A DNA stretch of 9,888 bases from Candidatus Solincola tengchongensis (GCA_015711895.1 JACVJH010000060.1:1-9888); one strand, 5' to 3'; shown: positions 1 to 7,580, counted from the first letter of the stretch. Notes: a model not told the origin generated them from the sequence alone. Program-made: numbers and translations.

Positions 1-9
1 GTCCGTGGC

Positions 10-36
10 CGGGGCCGGTCACAGGCCCCGCTTTTT
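10..36 (+). terminator. Rho-independent terminator-like hairpin
   Basis: A perfect 7-bp GC-rich stem (CGGGGCC at 10-16, GGCCCCG at 24-30) with a 7-nt loop is followed directly by CTTTTTC. The T-run lies on the plus-strand 3' side only, so it would end a plus-strand transcript entering from left of the window, convergent with cheY. No gene of that transcript is visible here, so the assignment rests on structure alone. Confidence 0.45.
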
Positions 37-87
37 CTCTTCCTTGTCGGTCTCGCCGGGAACCCGATCCTCCGGGTCCGAAATCCA

Positions 88-111
88 CGGCCCTCCCCTC
101 GGGAGCGGCCG
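88..111 (-). terminator. Weak hairpin downstream of cheY, possible transcript end
   Basis: On the minus strand, just past the cheY stop, CGGCC (111-107) can pair with GGCCG (92-88), and an inner CTCC/GGAG pairing extends the stem. The sequence that follows on the minus strand (TGGATTTCGG) has only a short T-run, so this is a poor intrinsic terminator. It may instead be a simple mRNA 3' stem. Confidence 0.2.
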
Positions 112-123
112 CCGGCTACCGCT

Positions 124-492
124 TTATCCCGCCTCCAGGGCCCTTCGCACGGTCTGTATGACCCTGTCCGGCTCGAAGGGTTTGACGATGAAGTCCTTGG
201 CCCCGCTTTTTATGGCCTTGATGACCATGGACTGCTGGCCCATGGCGGAGACCACCACCACCTTGGCCTTGGGGTCCATGTCCATGATCTTCTGCAGGGC
301 TTCTATCCCGTCCATCTCGGGCATGGTGATGTCCATGGTCACCAGGTCGGGGGAATGCTGCTGGTAGAAGTCGACCGCCTCCTTGCCGTTCTCTCCCTCG
401 GCCACCACCTCGTAGCCGTGCTTGAGGAGGATGTTGCGTATCCTCTTACGCATGAAGGCCGCGTCGTCGACGATCATTATCTTTGCGGACAC
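124..492 (-). CDS. cheY: CheY-like single-domain response regulator
   Basis: A 122-residue stand-alone receiver domain with no output domain, the usual length for CheY. The acidic pocket is D9-D10, the phospho-acceptor is D54 (in MDITMPEMDG), the conserved hydroxyl residue is S82 and the conserved lysine is K104 (in VKPF). The aromatic switch position is F101. Phosphorylated CheY of this kind binds a motor switch (flagellar, or a pilus system in some lineages) and is dephosphorylated by CheC-type proteins; cheC lies two genes upstream. The start is GTG at 492, chosen because GGAGG lies 8 nt upstream and the first residues match the family (MSAKIMIVDD). It is the last gene of cheC-cheD-cheY, 123 bp after the cheD stop. 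No CheA that would phosphorylate it is present in the window. Confidence 0.93.
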   Translation of the reverse strand: MSAKIMIVDDAAFMRKRIRNILLKHGYEVVAEGENGKEAVDFYQQHSPDLVTMDITMPEMDGIEALQKIMDMDPKAKVVVVSAMGQQSMVIKAIKSGAKDFIVKPFEPDRVIQTVRRALEAG

Positions 493-615
493 TCCCCTTT
501 CCTCCTTTCCTCTATCCCCTCAGTTTATTATCCCGCCGGTCCCGACCATCCACCCGATGTCCGCCACCGGAGAGAAATTGGGTGGATATTCCGCATGCGA
601 ACACCGGCTGGCCCC

Positions 616-1095
616 TCAGATGACCTCCATGCTGTCCCCCGATACCTTCACGACCACCCTTCCCGTCCCCACCTCCACGAGCACGTTCCTCCCCGTTTCT
701 CCGCCAACGCTCTCGGCCAGGATGGGGATGTTCAGCTTGCGGAGGGCCATGCGGGTTACGGTTATATTCCGTTCCCCGATGTTCTGCAGGCTGTTCTCGC
801 CGAAAAGCCTGGCTCCGCCGCACAACTTTGCGTAGAGGTCACCCCTGCGTGAACCCCTGTTCACCATCTCCCTCACAAGAGCCAAGACCCCGGGGCCAGC
901 GTACTTAGCCCTGCGGGAGCCCTCGGGCATCCCCTTGGTCCGCTCCGGTAGCATGATATGGGCCATGCCGGTGAGCGGACCGTTGCGGTCCATTATTATC
1001 ACGCCCACGCAGGAGCCCAGAACGCTTGTAAGGACATCCCCCGGTTGGTCGCTTACCTCTCGATCCCCTAGCTTGACGATGATCCGCCTGGGCAT
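616..1095 (-). CDS. cheD: Chemoreceptor glutamine deamidase CheD
   Basis: 159 residues, the usual CheD size. CheD deamidates specific glutamines on methyl-accepting receptors and, in Bacillus and Thermotoga, binds CheC and stimulates its CheY-P phosphatase activity. The catalytic residues are visible as T23, C29 (in LGSCVGV) and H46 (in MAHIMLPE). Their spacing equals that of the Thermotoga maritima Thr21/Cys27/His44 triad with an offset of two. I chose ATG at 1095 because homology begins at MPRRIIVKLGD and a purine-rich GGAAGGG lies just upstream. The frame is open back to a GTG at 1146, but those 17 extra residues (KSQGREARKGRVG) look non-coding. The gene lies 86 bp after cheC and 123 bp before cheY on the same strand, consistent with one transcript. 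Confidence 0.93.
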   Translation of the reverse strand: MPRRIIVKLGDREVSDQPGDVLTSVLGSCVGVIIMDRNGPLTGMAHIMLPERTKGMPEGSRRAKYAGPGVLALVREMVNRGSRRGDLYAKLCGGARLFGENSLQNIGERNITVTRMALRKLNIPILAESVGGETGRNVLVEVGTGRVVVKVSGDSMEVI

Positions 1096-1181
1096 CCCTA
1101 CCCTTCCTTTCCTCGCTTCCCTTCCCTGAGATTTGAGCGTGACCACACGAAAACCCTGAGACCTTCCGCCGGCCCGACCCT

Positions 1182-1790
1182 TTACTGTTCCTCCGCCTTC
1201 TTGACCATCCTCTTCAGGGCCTCGTTCTCGGCCAGAAAGAGCACATACCCCACCGAGGAGATCCCCTCACCGCAGAATTGCGTCTCCAACACCAGGGTAT
1301 GCTCGCTTCCCTCGCATATCTCGAGGAGAACGGTGTTCACCACCGCCTCCAGCATGTCCGCCGCACAGGCGGGGGTCCCCGGATAGAGTTCCAAGCCGCT
1401 GGTCCTGGAAACAGCAGCCAGATAAGCGTTGAAGAGGATGTTTCCGGTCTCGGCGATGGCGGAGAGGTTGTCCGGGGAAAATCCCCATTTCCTGTCCTCC
1501 GGATCCAGGAGGATGTCCAGTAGAACCTTGGCGTCCTCCAGGGTTAGGGTGTAGAGCAGATGCCCCGTGATTTCCCCGCTCACTCTCGAATAGACGCAGA
1601 TGACCGTCTGCAGGGGATCCCCTATATGTTCCGCCACTTCCTCCACGGGAACCAGGAAAGCCTTGGGCACATCGAGGAGCATCGCCCGCTCCAGCCACTT
1701 CTCCATGGAAGCGGCGGCGTGCCCGGAGCCTATGTTGGCGATCTCCCTGAGGACGTCCACCTCCTCTTCCTCGAGGATCAATTCCGACAT
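1182..1790 (-). CDS. cheC: CheY-P phosphatase CheC
   Basis: 202 residues, close to the family norm. CheC dephosphorylates CheY-P through two pseudo-symmetric motifs of pattern (D/S)xxxExxN. Both are intact: D12-E16-N19 (in DVLREIANIGSG) and S110-E114-N117 (in SAIAETGN). This separates it from CheX, which has a different active-site arrangement, and from FliY/FliM, which carry switch-binding domains. I chose ATG at 1790, giving MSELILEEEE, because AGGTGAGGG sits directly upstream and the residues encoded further upstream are Arg/Pro-rich and unlike the family. It is the first gene of cheC-cheD-cheY. The EEEE acidic stretch after the start is unremarkable. Regulation may involve the strong hairpin in its leader at 1839-1873. 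Confidence 0.92.
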   Translation of the reverse strand: MSELILEEEEVDVLREIANIGSGHAAASMEKWLERAMLLDVPKAFLVPVEEVAEHIGDPLQTVICVYSRVSGEITGHLLYTLTLEDAKVLLDILLDPEDRKWGFSPDNLSAIAETGNILFNAYLAAVSRTSGLELYPGTPACAADMLEAVVNTVLLEICEGSEHTLVLETQFCGEGISSVGYVLFLAENEALKRMVKKAEEQ

Positions 1791-1838
1791 GCCCTCACCT
1801 CGCTGCCGTAAAACCGGACGGAAAAGCCAGAGAGCGGC

Positions 1839-1873
1839 GATCCCGGGTGGCGCCCTTCTTCGGCGCCGGGATC
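1839..1873 (-). repeat. Strong inverted repeat in the cheC leader
   Basis: On the minus strand, GATCCC-GGCGCC, a 7-nt GAAGAAG loop, then GGCGCC, a four-base ACCC bulge, and GGGATC form a two-part stem of 6+6 bp. It ends about 50 nt upstream of the cheC start. No T-run follows, so it is not an intrinsic terminator. It could be a protein-binding palindrome or an mRNA structure; its function is unknown. Confidence 0.45.
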
Positions 1874-1928
1874 TTGATACCACCGGCGGGCGATTCGTTC
1901 TACACCATTACGTCCGTTCGCGGTACGC

Positions 1929-1978
1929 CAAAAGATGGATTGTGGTTCCCTCGATAAGCCCGTAAATTCAATCTTTTG
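1929..1978. repeat. 8-bp inverted repeat CAAAAGAT...ATCTTTTG
   Basis: CAAAAGAT (1929-1936) and its exact reverse complement ATCTTTTG (1971-1978) are separated by 34 bases in the A+T-richer core of the cheC/kinase divergent region. Such spacing would suit two half-sites of a regulator or a long RNA stem-loop. An 8-bp match in this composition could also arise by chance. Confidence 0.3.
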
Positions 1979-2116
1979 CCGTAAAAAAGAAGGATGAAGG
2001 GGCGATACGCCGAGCCTCTCGCCCGGTGATGATATACCGAGGAACGCCTTAAGGTGATAATTGCGCCACTGCGAGCGGTCACGGTTCTGCGGGAAAAAGA
2101 AAGGCGAAGGCGGGTC

Positions 2117-3730
2117 ATGGAGGGGAAAGGGATTTCCGCGCCCGGGTCATCTATCTTGAATCATGTCTCGATCTGCGAGTCGAGTCCCGCAAACGCGGCC
2201 TTCAAGCGGCATGCCGAGATCCTGAAAAGAGAGTACCTGAGCATGACGAGGGCGTCCTATCGTCCCGCGGCCGTATTGGACCCGGAGGGGACGGTGGTCA
2301 GGTGTAACGATTTTTTCGGTCGCATACTGGGGCTCGAGGAGGGGAGCGTAGCGGGAGACAATTTTTTCGATTTCCTGAGCGGGGAGGAAAAAGACGCGCT
2401 GTATCCCCTCTTCAGGGAACTTTGCGGCAGGGCGGGCTATTCGCTGCTCTTCTCCTTCCGGCTCCAATGCGGCACGGAACTGGCCTTCAACACATCCGCC
2501 CTTTTCAGGAACATGACGGATCATCCCGAAATCGGCGGCATTGTGATGGAGATATTGGACATCTCGGGATGCGCGAAGGCGAAAACCACGCTCGACGAGA
2601 TAAACCGCCTCTTCTGCAGGTTGGGTCCGGATCCGAAGAAGAACTTCGAGACCATCGTTTCCTCGGTCCGTGAGCTCTTCGACGCGGATTCCTGTTGCTA
2701 CTTCCACCGGGAAAAGGAGCGCCTGCATTTCTACCCGTCGCCTGGAACCCCACCCGGGGAATACAGGGACGGCGATCTCGGCAGTTTCTTAGCCCTGCGG
2801 ATACTCATGCGACAGGCGGAAGAACCGCTCTATATAACGGACCTCTCCTCTTGCCCCGAGTACCCTCCCGATCCCGTGGCCTTATCCCTGGGGGCACGAA
2901 CCTTCTACGGCCAGCCGGTCATGCACGCGGGAAAGGCGATAGGTGCACTCTGTCTTTACCACAAGAACCCTAGGATCTATACCCGCGACGAAAAGGAGAG
3001 CCTTAACCTGGTGGCCCGTTTCATCTCCCTGGAGGAAGCGCACCGGCAGAAAGAGCTTTCCCTTCGGGACCTCATAGACGTCGTGTCCCACGAGCTCAGG
3101 CACCCCATATCCATAATCCTGGGTTACGCAAACACCCTGAAGAGCCATCGCGACCGGTTAGACCAGGAAACGGTGGACGAGATCCTCACCCGCATCGAGA
3201 ACGGCGCCAAACGATTGGAACACACCACCATGGAGATCCTTGAGGTATCCAAGCTGGAAAAAGGCATGCTTTGCGTTCGGAAGGAGAGCGCGGACCTCCT
3301 CACCTTAATGGAACGTGCCGTGGAGGAGATGAAAGCAAAGGGGGTCGCCAATCCGCTATACGTACACGCGCGCGAAGGGCTGCCCCCTGTGCCGGCCGAC
3401 CCGGAGAAGATACTCAAAGTACTCATCATCCTCCTGGACAATGCGGCCAAATACTCCCCGGACGGCTCGCCCATCGAGCTCTCCGCCGAGGTCGGTGCCG
3501 ACGAAGCGCTGGTCTCGGTCATGGACCGCGGACCGGGGATCCCGCTGGACGACCGCCTGCTCGTCTTCGAGAAGTTCTACCAGGTTGAGGAGGTAATGCA
3601 CCACTCCCTTCCCGGGATAGGACTGGGGCTTTACCTGGCCCGGGAGATAATTCAGGCCCACGGCGGAAGGATCTGGTGCACGGAAAGAAAAGGCGGTGGG
3701 TCGATATTCCGCTTCGCTCTCCCTCTTTGA
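2117..3730 (+). CDS. Soluble PAS-GAF sensor histidine kinase
   Basis: 537 residues from ATG at 2117. An in-frame GTG at 2054, with GAGGA about 10 nt upstream, would add 21 residues, and neither start is decisive. Numbering from the GTG, a PAS-like domain spans about 65-172 (PAAVLDPEGTVVRCNDFFGR), a GAF domain about 183-330 (ending GKAIGALCLYHKN), a HisKA dimerisation helix about 336-405 with the phospho-acceptor H346 in SHELRHP, and a HATPase about 440-558. The ATPase has the N box (N463 in LLDNAAKYSPDG), G1 (DRGPGIP, 491-497), F box (FEKFYQ) and G2 (GIGLGLYLARE). All catalytic boxes are intact, so the kinase should be active. No transmembrane segment or signal peptide is visible, so it is cytosolic and senses an internal or diffusible cue. 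No cognate response regulator is adjacent; CheY, on the opposite strand, is the only receiver protein here. It converges on aroA. Confidence 0.9.
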   Translation: MEGKGISAPGSSILNHVSICESSPANAAFKRHAEILKREYLSMTRASYRPAAVLDPEGTVVRCNDFFGRILGLEEGSVAGDNFFDFLSGEEKDALYPLFRELCGRAGYSLLFSFRLQCGTELAFNTSALFRNMTDHPEIGGIVMEILDISGCAKAKTTLDEINRLFCRLGPDPKKNFETIVSSVRELFDADSCCYFHREKERLHFYPSPGTPPGEYRDGDLGSFLALRILMRQAEEPLYITDLSSCPEYPPDPVALSLGARTFYGQPVMHAGKAIGALCLYHKNPRIYTRDEKESLNLVARFISLEEAHRQKELSLRDLIDVVSHELRHPISIILGYANTLKSHRDRLDQETVDEILTRIENGAKRLEHTTMEILEVSKLEKGMLCVRKESADLLTLMERAVEEMKAKGVANPLYVHAREGLPPVPADPEKILKVLIILLDNAAKYSPDGSPIELSAEVGADEALVSVMDRGPGIPLDDRLLVFEKFYQVEEVMHHSLPGIGLGLYLAREIIQAHGGRIWCTERKGGGSIFRFALPL

Positions 3731-3847
3731 CCACCGGCTATCCGTGATGATGCCTGCGCCCGGCGCGAAAAGGAGAAATCCGTTTTCCGGCCTCTCCCCT
3801 GCACCGTGGTGCCCCCTTAAGGCTCGAGAGTCAAGGCCGTGAAACCC
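3731..3847. other. Convergent intergenic gap between the kinase gene and aroA
   Basis: This 117-bp gap separates the 3' ends of two converging genes. Short palindromes are present (CGCC/GGCG near 3756-3766, GCACCGTGGTGC near 3810-3821 and a CTCGAG), but none is followed by a convincing T-run in either direction. No clear intrinsic terminator was found for either gene. Confidence 0.35.
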
Positions 3848-5134
3848 TCAACCCCGGGTCAGACGGCGGAGAGTATCCAGGAAGCCGGGAAAGGAGATGT
3901 CCACGCATTCCCAGCCGGAAATCACCGTCTCCCCCTCGGCGCAGAGGGCGGCAACGGCCAGGGACATGGCGATGCGGTGGTCGCCATGGGAGTCGACGTT
4001 CGCCCCTCTGAGGTTCACCGGACCGTGGACCACGAATCCGTCCGGCAGCTCCTCAATGGAGGCGCCCATCTTGCGCAACTCCCCGCAAACGGCGGCGATG
4101 CGGTCGCTCTCCTTTACTCGCAGCTCGCCGGCCCCCCTGACTACCGTCTCCCCCCGGGCGCGGCATCCGAGGACGGCCAACAGGGGCACCTCGTCGATGA
4201 GGGCGGGGATTCGCCAGCCCTCCACCTCCACGCCCCTGAGGGAGGCGCTTCCCGCCTCCAGATCGCCGCGCGGTTCGTTGCACACCTCCCGGTAAGCGGA
4301 TTCCAGGACCAGGGCCCCCATGGAGTTGAGAACGGAGAGGAAGCCTGCCCGCGTAGGATTGAGCCCCACATCCCTGACGGTGAGGCGGGAACCTGGGACC
4401 AGCGCCGCCGCCGCCAGGAGAAAGGAGGCGCTGGACAGGTCGCCGGGGATGTCGATCTCCGCCGGCTCGAGATCCGACCTCCGAATGACCAGGACATCCT
4501 CTCCCTCGAAAGAGAGATCCGCCCCCATGAGTAGGAGCATCCTCTCCGTGTGATCCCGTGAGGAACGACCCCCGAGGACTCGCGTTTCGCCCTCCGCCTG
4601 CAGGCCGGCCAAAAGCAGTGCCGACTTCACCTGGGCGCTGTCCACCTCCATGCGGTGCTCAATCCCCCGCAGCTCTCCCCCCCGGATGACCAGTGGCGGG
4701 CGTTCCCCCTCTCCCAGAGCCTCTATATCCGCGCCCATGAGCCTCAGGGGCCGCACGATGCGTCCCATGGGCCTGCGCCGCAGGGACTCGTCGCCGGTGA
4801 GCTCGCTACGAAAGGGCCTGCCGGACAGAGCGCCGGCCAGGAGCCGCATGGTGGTTGCCGAGTTTCCGGCGTCGAGGGTCTTCTCGGGAGCCCTCCATCC
4901 TTCCGGGCCCCGCCCCTTGACGACCAGCGTGTCTCCCTTCAGGTCGACTTCCACCCCCAGCTGGCGGAGGCAACGCAAGGTGCTCAAGCAGTCCCCGGAG
5001 CGGAGGAAGGGCTCGGCCACGGTGGTTCCCCTGGCCATGGCCCCCAGGATGGCCGCCCTGTGGGAGATGGATTTGTCCGGCGGTACCCTCAGCTCCCCAC
5101 GCAGGGCACGACTGCCGCTTATGCTGATTACCAT
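3848..5134 (-). CDS. aroA: EPSP synthase (3-phosphoshikimate 1-carboxyvinyltransferase), class II type
   Basis: 428 residues, full length. It transfers enolpyruvyl from PEP to shikimate-3-phosphate, the penultimate step to chorismate. Visible residues are K21 (PPDKSISHR), R97 (NSATTMRL), S166/Q168/K170 (SAQVK), the general base D314 (PALIDEVPLLA), E342/R345 (KESDR) and R387 (DHRIAM). These sit at almost the same numbers as the E. coli active-site residues. RDHTE (193-197), SAQVK and NPTR are hallmarks of class II enzymes. The position equal to E. coli Gly96 is A93 (codon GCA), as in the glyphosate-tolerant CP4 enzyme. The ATG at 5134 has GGAGG about 6 nt upstream. It follows tyrA by 102 bp on the same strand. 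Being last of the aro block, it probably shares a transcript with aroF-tyrA. Confidence 0.96.
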   Translation of the reverse strand: MVISISGSRALRGELRVPPDKSISHRAAILGAMARGTTVAEPFLRSGDCLSTLRCLRQLGVEVDLKGDTLVVKGRGPEGWRAPEKTLDAGNSATTMRLLAGALSGRPFRSELTGDESLRRRPMGRIVRPLRLMGADIEALGEGERPPLVIRGGELRGIEHRMEVDSAQVKSALLLAGLQAEGETRVLGGRSSRDHTERMLLLMGADLSFEGEDVLVIRRSDLEPAEIDIPGDLSSASFLLAAAALVPGSRLTVRDVGLNPTRAGFLSVLNSMGALVLESAYREVCNEPRGDLEAGSASLRGVEVEGWRIPALIDEVPLLAVLGCRARGETVVRGAGELRVKESDRIAAVCGELRKMGASIEELPDGFVVHGPVNLRGANVDSHGDHRIAMSLAVAALCAEGETVISGWECVDISFPGFLDTLRRLTRG

Positions 5135-5236
5135 ATTTTACCTCCATGCCGGATGATATCCTTCTCCGCCGCCCGAATCCAGCCCGCAACCCTTTCCTGT
5201 TTCGCCGAGGCTCCAGCTTTTCCGGGGACGCTCCCG

Positions 5237-6361
5237 CTACCTCTCCCCTATCGCCTTGCCCAACGTCACCCGGTATCCGCGGGCGCGCAGCGCCTCCGCC
5301 GCCCTCCGGGCGTTCTCCTCCCCGGTTATGGAGAGGCGCAGGATGCCCTGGCCGTTCTCCAGGGGGTGCACCAACTCCAGGTCGTCTATGTTGATGCCCA
5401 TGTCCCCCACGGTAAGGGTGACCTCGCTGATCACGCCGGGCCGGTCCTCCACGGGAAGAGAAAGGAGATACATCTCGCCAAGGGATTCCTTCAGCGCGGG
5501 GGCCAGGTTGCGGCGTCCGGCGCTCGCCCTCTCCAGCCAGCCCAACAGCTCCTCCTCGCGGCCCTCCCGGAGGAGCTCTCGTATGTCCTGGAGGTTGGCG
5601 ATCACCTCCGCAAGTGTCTCCCCTACCGCCGTCCGGTTCTCGGTCAGGATGTCCAGCCAGAGCCTTGGATCGGAGGCGGCGATGCGGGTCACGTCACGGA
5701 ACCCGCCCGCGGCCAGCTTCAGCAAGGGGTATTCCTCCGCCCGGCGCAGGGCCAGGTTCATGAGGGCCATGGCCATGACGTGGGGCACGTGGCTGACCAC
5801 GGAGACCGCGCGGTCGTGCAGCCGCGGGTCCATGGCAATCACCCTGGCCCCCAGCGAGGTCAAGAGGGCATGGAGCCTGGAATAGGCCTTGGCATCGCAA
5901 TCCGAGGTGGGGGTGAGGACGTAGTAGGCCTCCCGGAAGAGGTCGGGGTCAGCGAACTCCACGCCCCTCTGTTCCGAGCCGGCCAGCGGGTGTCCGCCCA
6001 CGAAGTGGCAGCCGGAAGGGAGGATCCCCGCCGCCGCTTTCACCACTCCTTCCTTGACCGAGCCCACGTCGCTCACCGTGGTCCCGGGACGCAGGGAGGG
6101 GGCTATCCTCTGCAGTACCTCGGGAATGGCCCTCACCGGTACGGCCACCAGCACCAGGTCGCATCGGAGGACCATCTCCTCCGGGCGTTCCACGGCCTCC
6201 TGCACCGCCCCCACCTCCAGCGCCCTCCTCAGCATGCGGGCATCGGCGTCGCTGCCCAGCACTGCGCCAACCGCGCCCGTGGCCCGGAGGGCCATCCCCA
6301 GCGAACCTCCGATGAGCCCCGTGCCCACTATGCCCACGCGCTCATAGATGATGCCGGCCAT
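5237..6361 (-). CDS. tyrA: Prephenate dehydrogenase with C-terminal ACT domain
   Basis: 374 residues. It oxidatively decarboxylates prephenate to 4-hydroxyphenylpyruvate with NAD(P)+, the committed step to tyrosine. The N-terminal Rossmann domain carries GTGLIGGSLG (13-22). The substrate side has DVGSVK (98-103), HPLAGSE with the likely catalytic H124, SHVPH (190-194) and FRDVTRIAASDP (221-232). Helical dimerisation sequence runs to about 295. Residues about 298-374 form an ACT domain (LPVEDRPGVISEVTLTVGDMGINI), which in this family mediates feedback by tyrosine. There is no fused chorismate mutase, which fits the separate aroH nearby. The ATG at 6361 starts cleanly before the GxGxxG strand, but its ribosome site is poor (AAGGA 11 nt away). 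It lies 148 bp after aroF and 102 bp before aroA. Confidence 0.95.
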   Translation of the reverse strand: MAGIIYERVGIVGTGLIGGSLGMALRATGAVGAVLGSDADARMLRRALEVGAVQEAVERPEEMVLRCDLVLVAVPVRAIPEVLQRIAPSLRPGTTVSDVGSVKEGVVKAAAGILPSGCHFVGGHPLAGSEQRGVEFADPDLFREAYYVLTPTSDCDAKAYSRLHALLTSLGARVIAMDPRLHDRAVSVVSHVPHVMAMALMNLALRRAEEYPLLKLAAGGFRDVTRIAASDPRLWLDILTENRTAVGETLAEVIANLQDIRELLREGREEELLGWLERASAGRRNLAPALKESLGEMYLLSLPVEDRPGVISEVTLTVGDMGINIDDLELVHPLENGQGILRLSITGEENARRAAEALRARGYRVTLGKAIGER

Positions 6362-6509
6362 CGAATACCATATCCTTCCATATAAAGCTCTATCACACTC
6401 TCGCCATCAGGGCGTGCACTGCCTCGTCCGCTCCTCTCGCCCATGGCCCGGTGGTACCGAACGTGTCCTAGTAGAAGACGGCGTGGAACCCCTCTGGCCT
6501 CCCTCGCCT

Positions 6510-7520
6510 TCACCCCCTGCCCAGGAATTCCGCCAGTCGCGTCACCTCCTCCATCATGGAGCGGAACCCATCCGGAGTCAGGGACTGCGAGCCGTCACAC
6601 AGGGCCTCGCGCGGCCTGGGGTGCATCTCCACCATGACCCCGTCCGCCCCCGCGGCCAGTGCCGCCAGGCAGAGGGGAGGCACCAGGTCCCTGATGCCCG
6701 TGGCGTGGCTGGGGTCCACGAAGACCGGGAGGTGGGAAAACCCCTTCACCGCGGGGATGGCCGAGATGTCCAGTGTGTTCCTGGTCCCCGTCTCGAAGGT
6801 CTTGATGCCCCTCTCGCAGAGGATGACCTTGGAGTTCCCCTCCTTGAGGATGTACTCCGCGGCCATCAGCCACTCCTCCACCGTGGCGCTCATCCCCCGC
6901 TTGAGGAGCACTGGCTTGTCCTGCCTGCCCAGCTCCTTGAGCATGAGGAAGTTCTGCATGTTCCGCGCCCCTACCTGGAGGACGTCGGCGAAACGGTAGA
7001 CCAATTCCACGTCCCTCACGTCCAGCACCTCGGTGACCACGGGAAGGCCGGTCTCCTCGCGAGCCCGGGCCAGCAGGCGCAGCCCTTCCTCCCCCAAACC
7101 CTGGAAGCTGTAGGGGGAGGTTCGCGGTTTGAAGGCTCCGCCCCGGAAGAGCTTGGCTCCCGCCTCCCTGGCGATGCGCGCCGACTCCACCACCTGTTCC
7201 TCGCTCTCCACGGAACAAGGGCCGGCGATGACCGTGAAGGTCCCCCCGCCTATCTGCACGTCTCCCACCTTGATGACCGTGGGTTCCTCCTGGAACTCAC
7301 GGCTGGCCAGCTTGTAGGGCTTGAGGATGGGTATGACCCTCTCCACCGATCTATAAGCCTGGAAGGGGACCTGCATGACCAGTTCGTCGTCGCCTATGAC
7401 CCCGATGACCGTGCGGAACTCGCCCTTGGACACATGGGCTTCCAGGCCCTTCTCATGCAGGAGGTCGACGATCTCCTGAATCTCCTGTTCCGAGGCTCCG
7501 GAACGCATCACGATGACCAT
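6510..7520 (-). CDS. aroF: DAHP synthase, type I-beta with N-terminal ferredoxin-like regulatory domain
   Basis: 336 residues. It condenses PEP and erythrose-4-phosphate to DAHP, the first step of the shikimate pathway. Residues 1 to about 70 form the ferredoxin-like regulatory domain (MVIVMRSGAS to LKPYKLASREF), which in Thermotoga maritima gates the active site in response to tyrosine or phenylalanine. The barrel follows. Metal ligands are C102 (AGPCSVES), H272 (DPSHATG), E298 (VEMHP) and D309 (CDGSQSL), the same numbers as in the T. maritima enzyme. KPRTSPYSFQG (131-141), QVGARN and LLKRG are also present. I chose ATG at 7520, with GGAG 8 nt upstream, because it aligns with the Thermotoga N-terminus. 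The frame remains open to an ATG at 7616, but those 32 residues are unlike the family. It probably has its own promoter (7698-7703). An allosteric DAHP synthase beside tyrA suggests tyrosine-responsive flux control. Confidence 0.95.
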   Translation of the reverse strand: MVIVMRSGASEQEIQEIVDLLHEKGLEAHVSKGEFRTVIGVIGDDELVMQVPFQAYRSVERVIPILKPYKLASREFQEEPTVIKVGDVQIGGGTFTVIAGPCSVESEEQVVESARIAREAGAKLFRGGAFKPRTSPYSFQGLGEEGLRLLARAREETGLPVVTEVLDVRDVELVYRFADVLQVGARNMQNFLMLKELGRQDKPVLLKRGMSATVEEWLMAAEYILKEGNSKVILCERGIKTFETGTRNTLDISAIPAVKGFSHLPVFVDPSHATGIRDLVPPLCLAALAAGADGVMVEMHPRPREALCDGSQSLTPDGFRSMMEEVTRLAEFLGRG

Positions 7521-7559
7521 GCGGATCACTCCCCTCTTGCCATATAGCAGTCTCCCGCC

Positions 7560-7580
7560 GGGCGGCGTCGATGGCCGCCC
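7560..7580 (-). repeat. GC-rich hairpin in the aroF leader
   Basis: On the minus strand GGGCGGC, a CATCGAC loop and GCCGCCC form a perfect 7-bp stem about 25 nt upstream of the aroF Shine-Dalgarno. No T-run follows, so it is not an ordinary terminator. It could modulate translation initiation or be a chance GC-rich palindrome. Confidence 0.4.

Larger units (their letters stand above)
1791..2116. promoter_or_regulatory. Divergent intergenic region between cheC and the histidine kinase gene
   Basis: About 260-325 bp (depending on the kinase start) hold no convincing gene, and promoters for both directions must lie here or be absent. The stretch 1920-2000 is visibly richer in A+T than the surrounding genes. 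It contains an 8-bp inverted repeat (1929-1936/1971-1978) and a GC-rich hairpin (1839-1873). A plus-strand GGGCGA/TCGCCC stem lies near 2000-2025, followed by CGGTG/TACCG around 2024-2039. I could not assign a confident -35/-10 pair for either direction. No known riboswitch consensus (c-di-GMP, SAM, T-box) was recognisable. Confidence 0.45.

Noticed and set aside
1..86. A minus-strand frame opening at GTG (base 86) with GGAGG just upstream and running off the left edge.
   Set aside because: The translation is low-complexity (Gly/Arg/Pro) and reads through the terminator-like hairpin; no family resemblance.
1930..1957. Sigma-28-type (flagellar) promoter on the plus strand upstream of the kinase: CTCGATAA at 1950-1957 resembles GCCGATAA.
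   Set aside because: The -10 matches at 6 of 8 positions, but the -35 at the correct spacing (AAAG) matches TAAA poorly, and the element points toward the kinase and away from the che genes.
2045..2058. CCTTAAGG palindrome upstream of the kinase, also present near 3815-3822.
   Set aside because: Eight-base palindromes recurring twice in 10 kb at unrelated positions are expected by chance; no shared flanking sequence.
4655..6385. Very long plus-strand open frame (576 codons) antisense to aroA and tyrA.
   Set aside because: The translation is His/Gln/Gly/Pro-rich and repeats shadow-frame composition; it is opposite two clearly real enzymes and is a high-GC artefact.
6328..6513. Small minus-strand ORF between aroF and tyrA, possible coupled peptide.
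   Set aside because: It overlaps the tyrA start, has no recognisable domain or strong ribosome site, and its composition looks like out-of-frame GC-rich sequence.
6348..7547. Long plus-strand open frame (399 codons) antisense to aroF.
   Set aside because: Same artefact: no domain, biased composition, and a fully conserved enzyme on the other strand.
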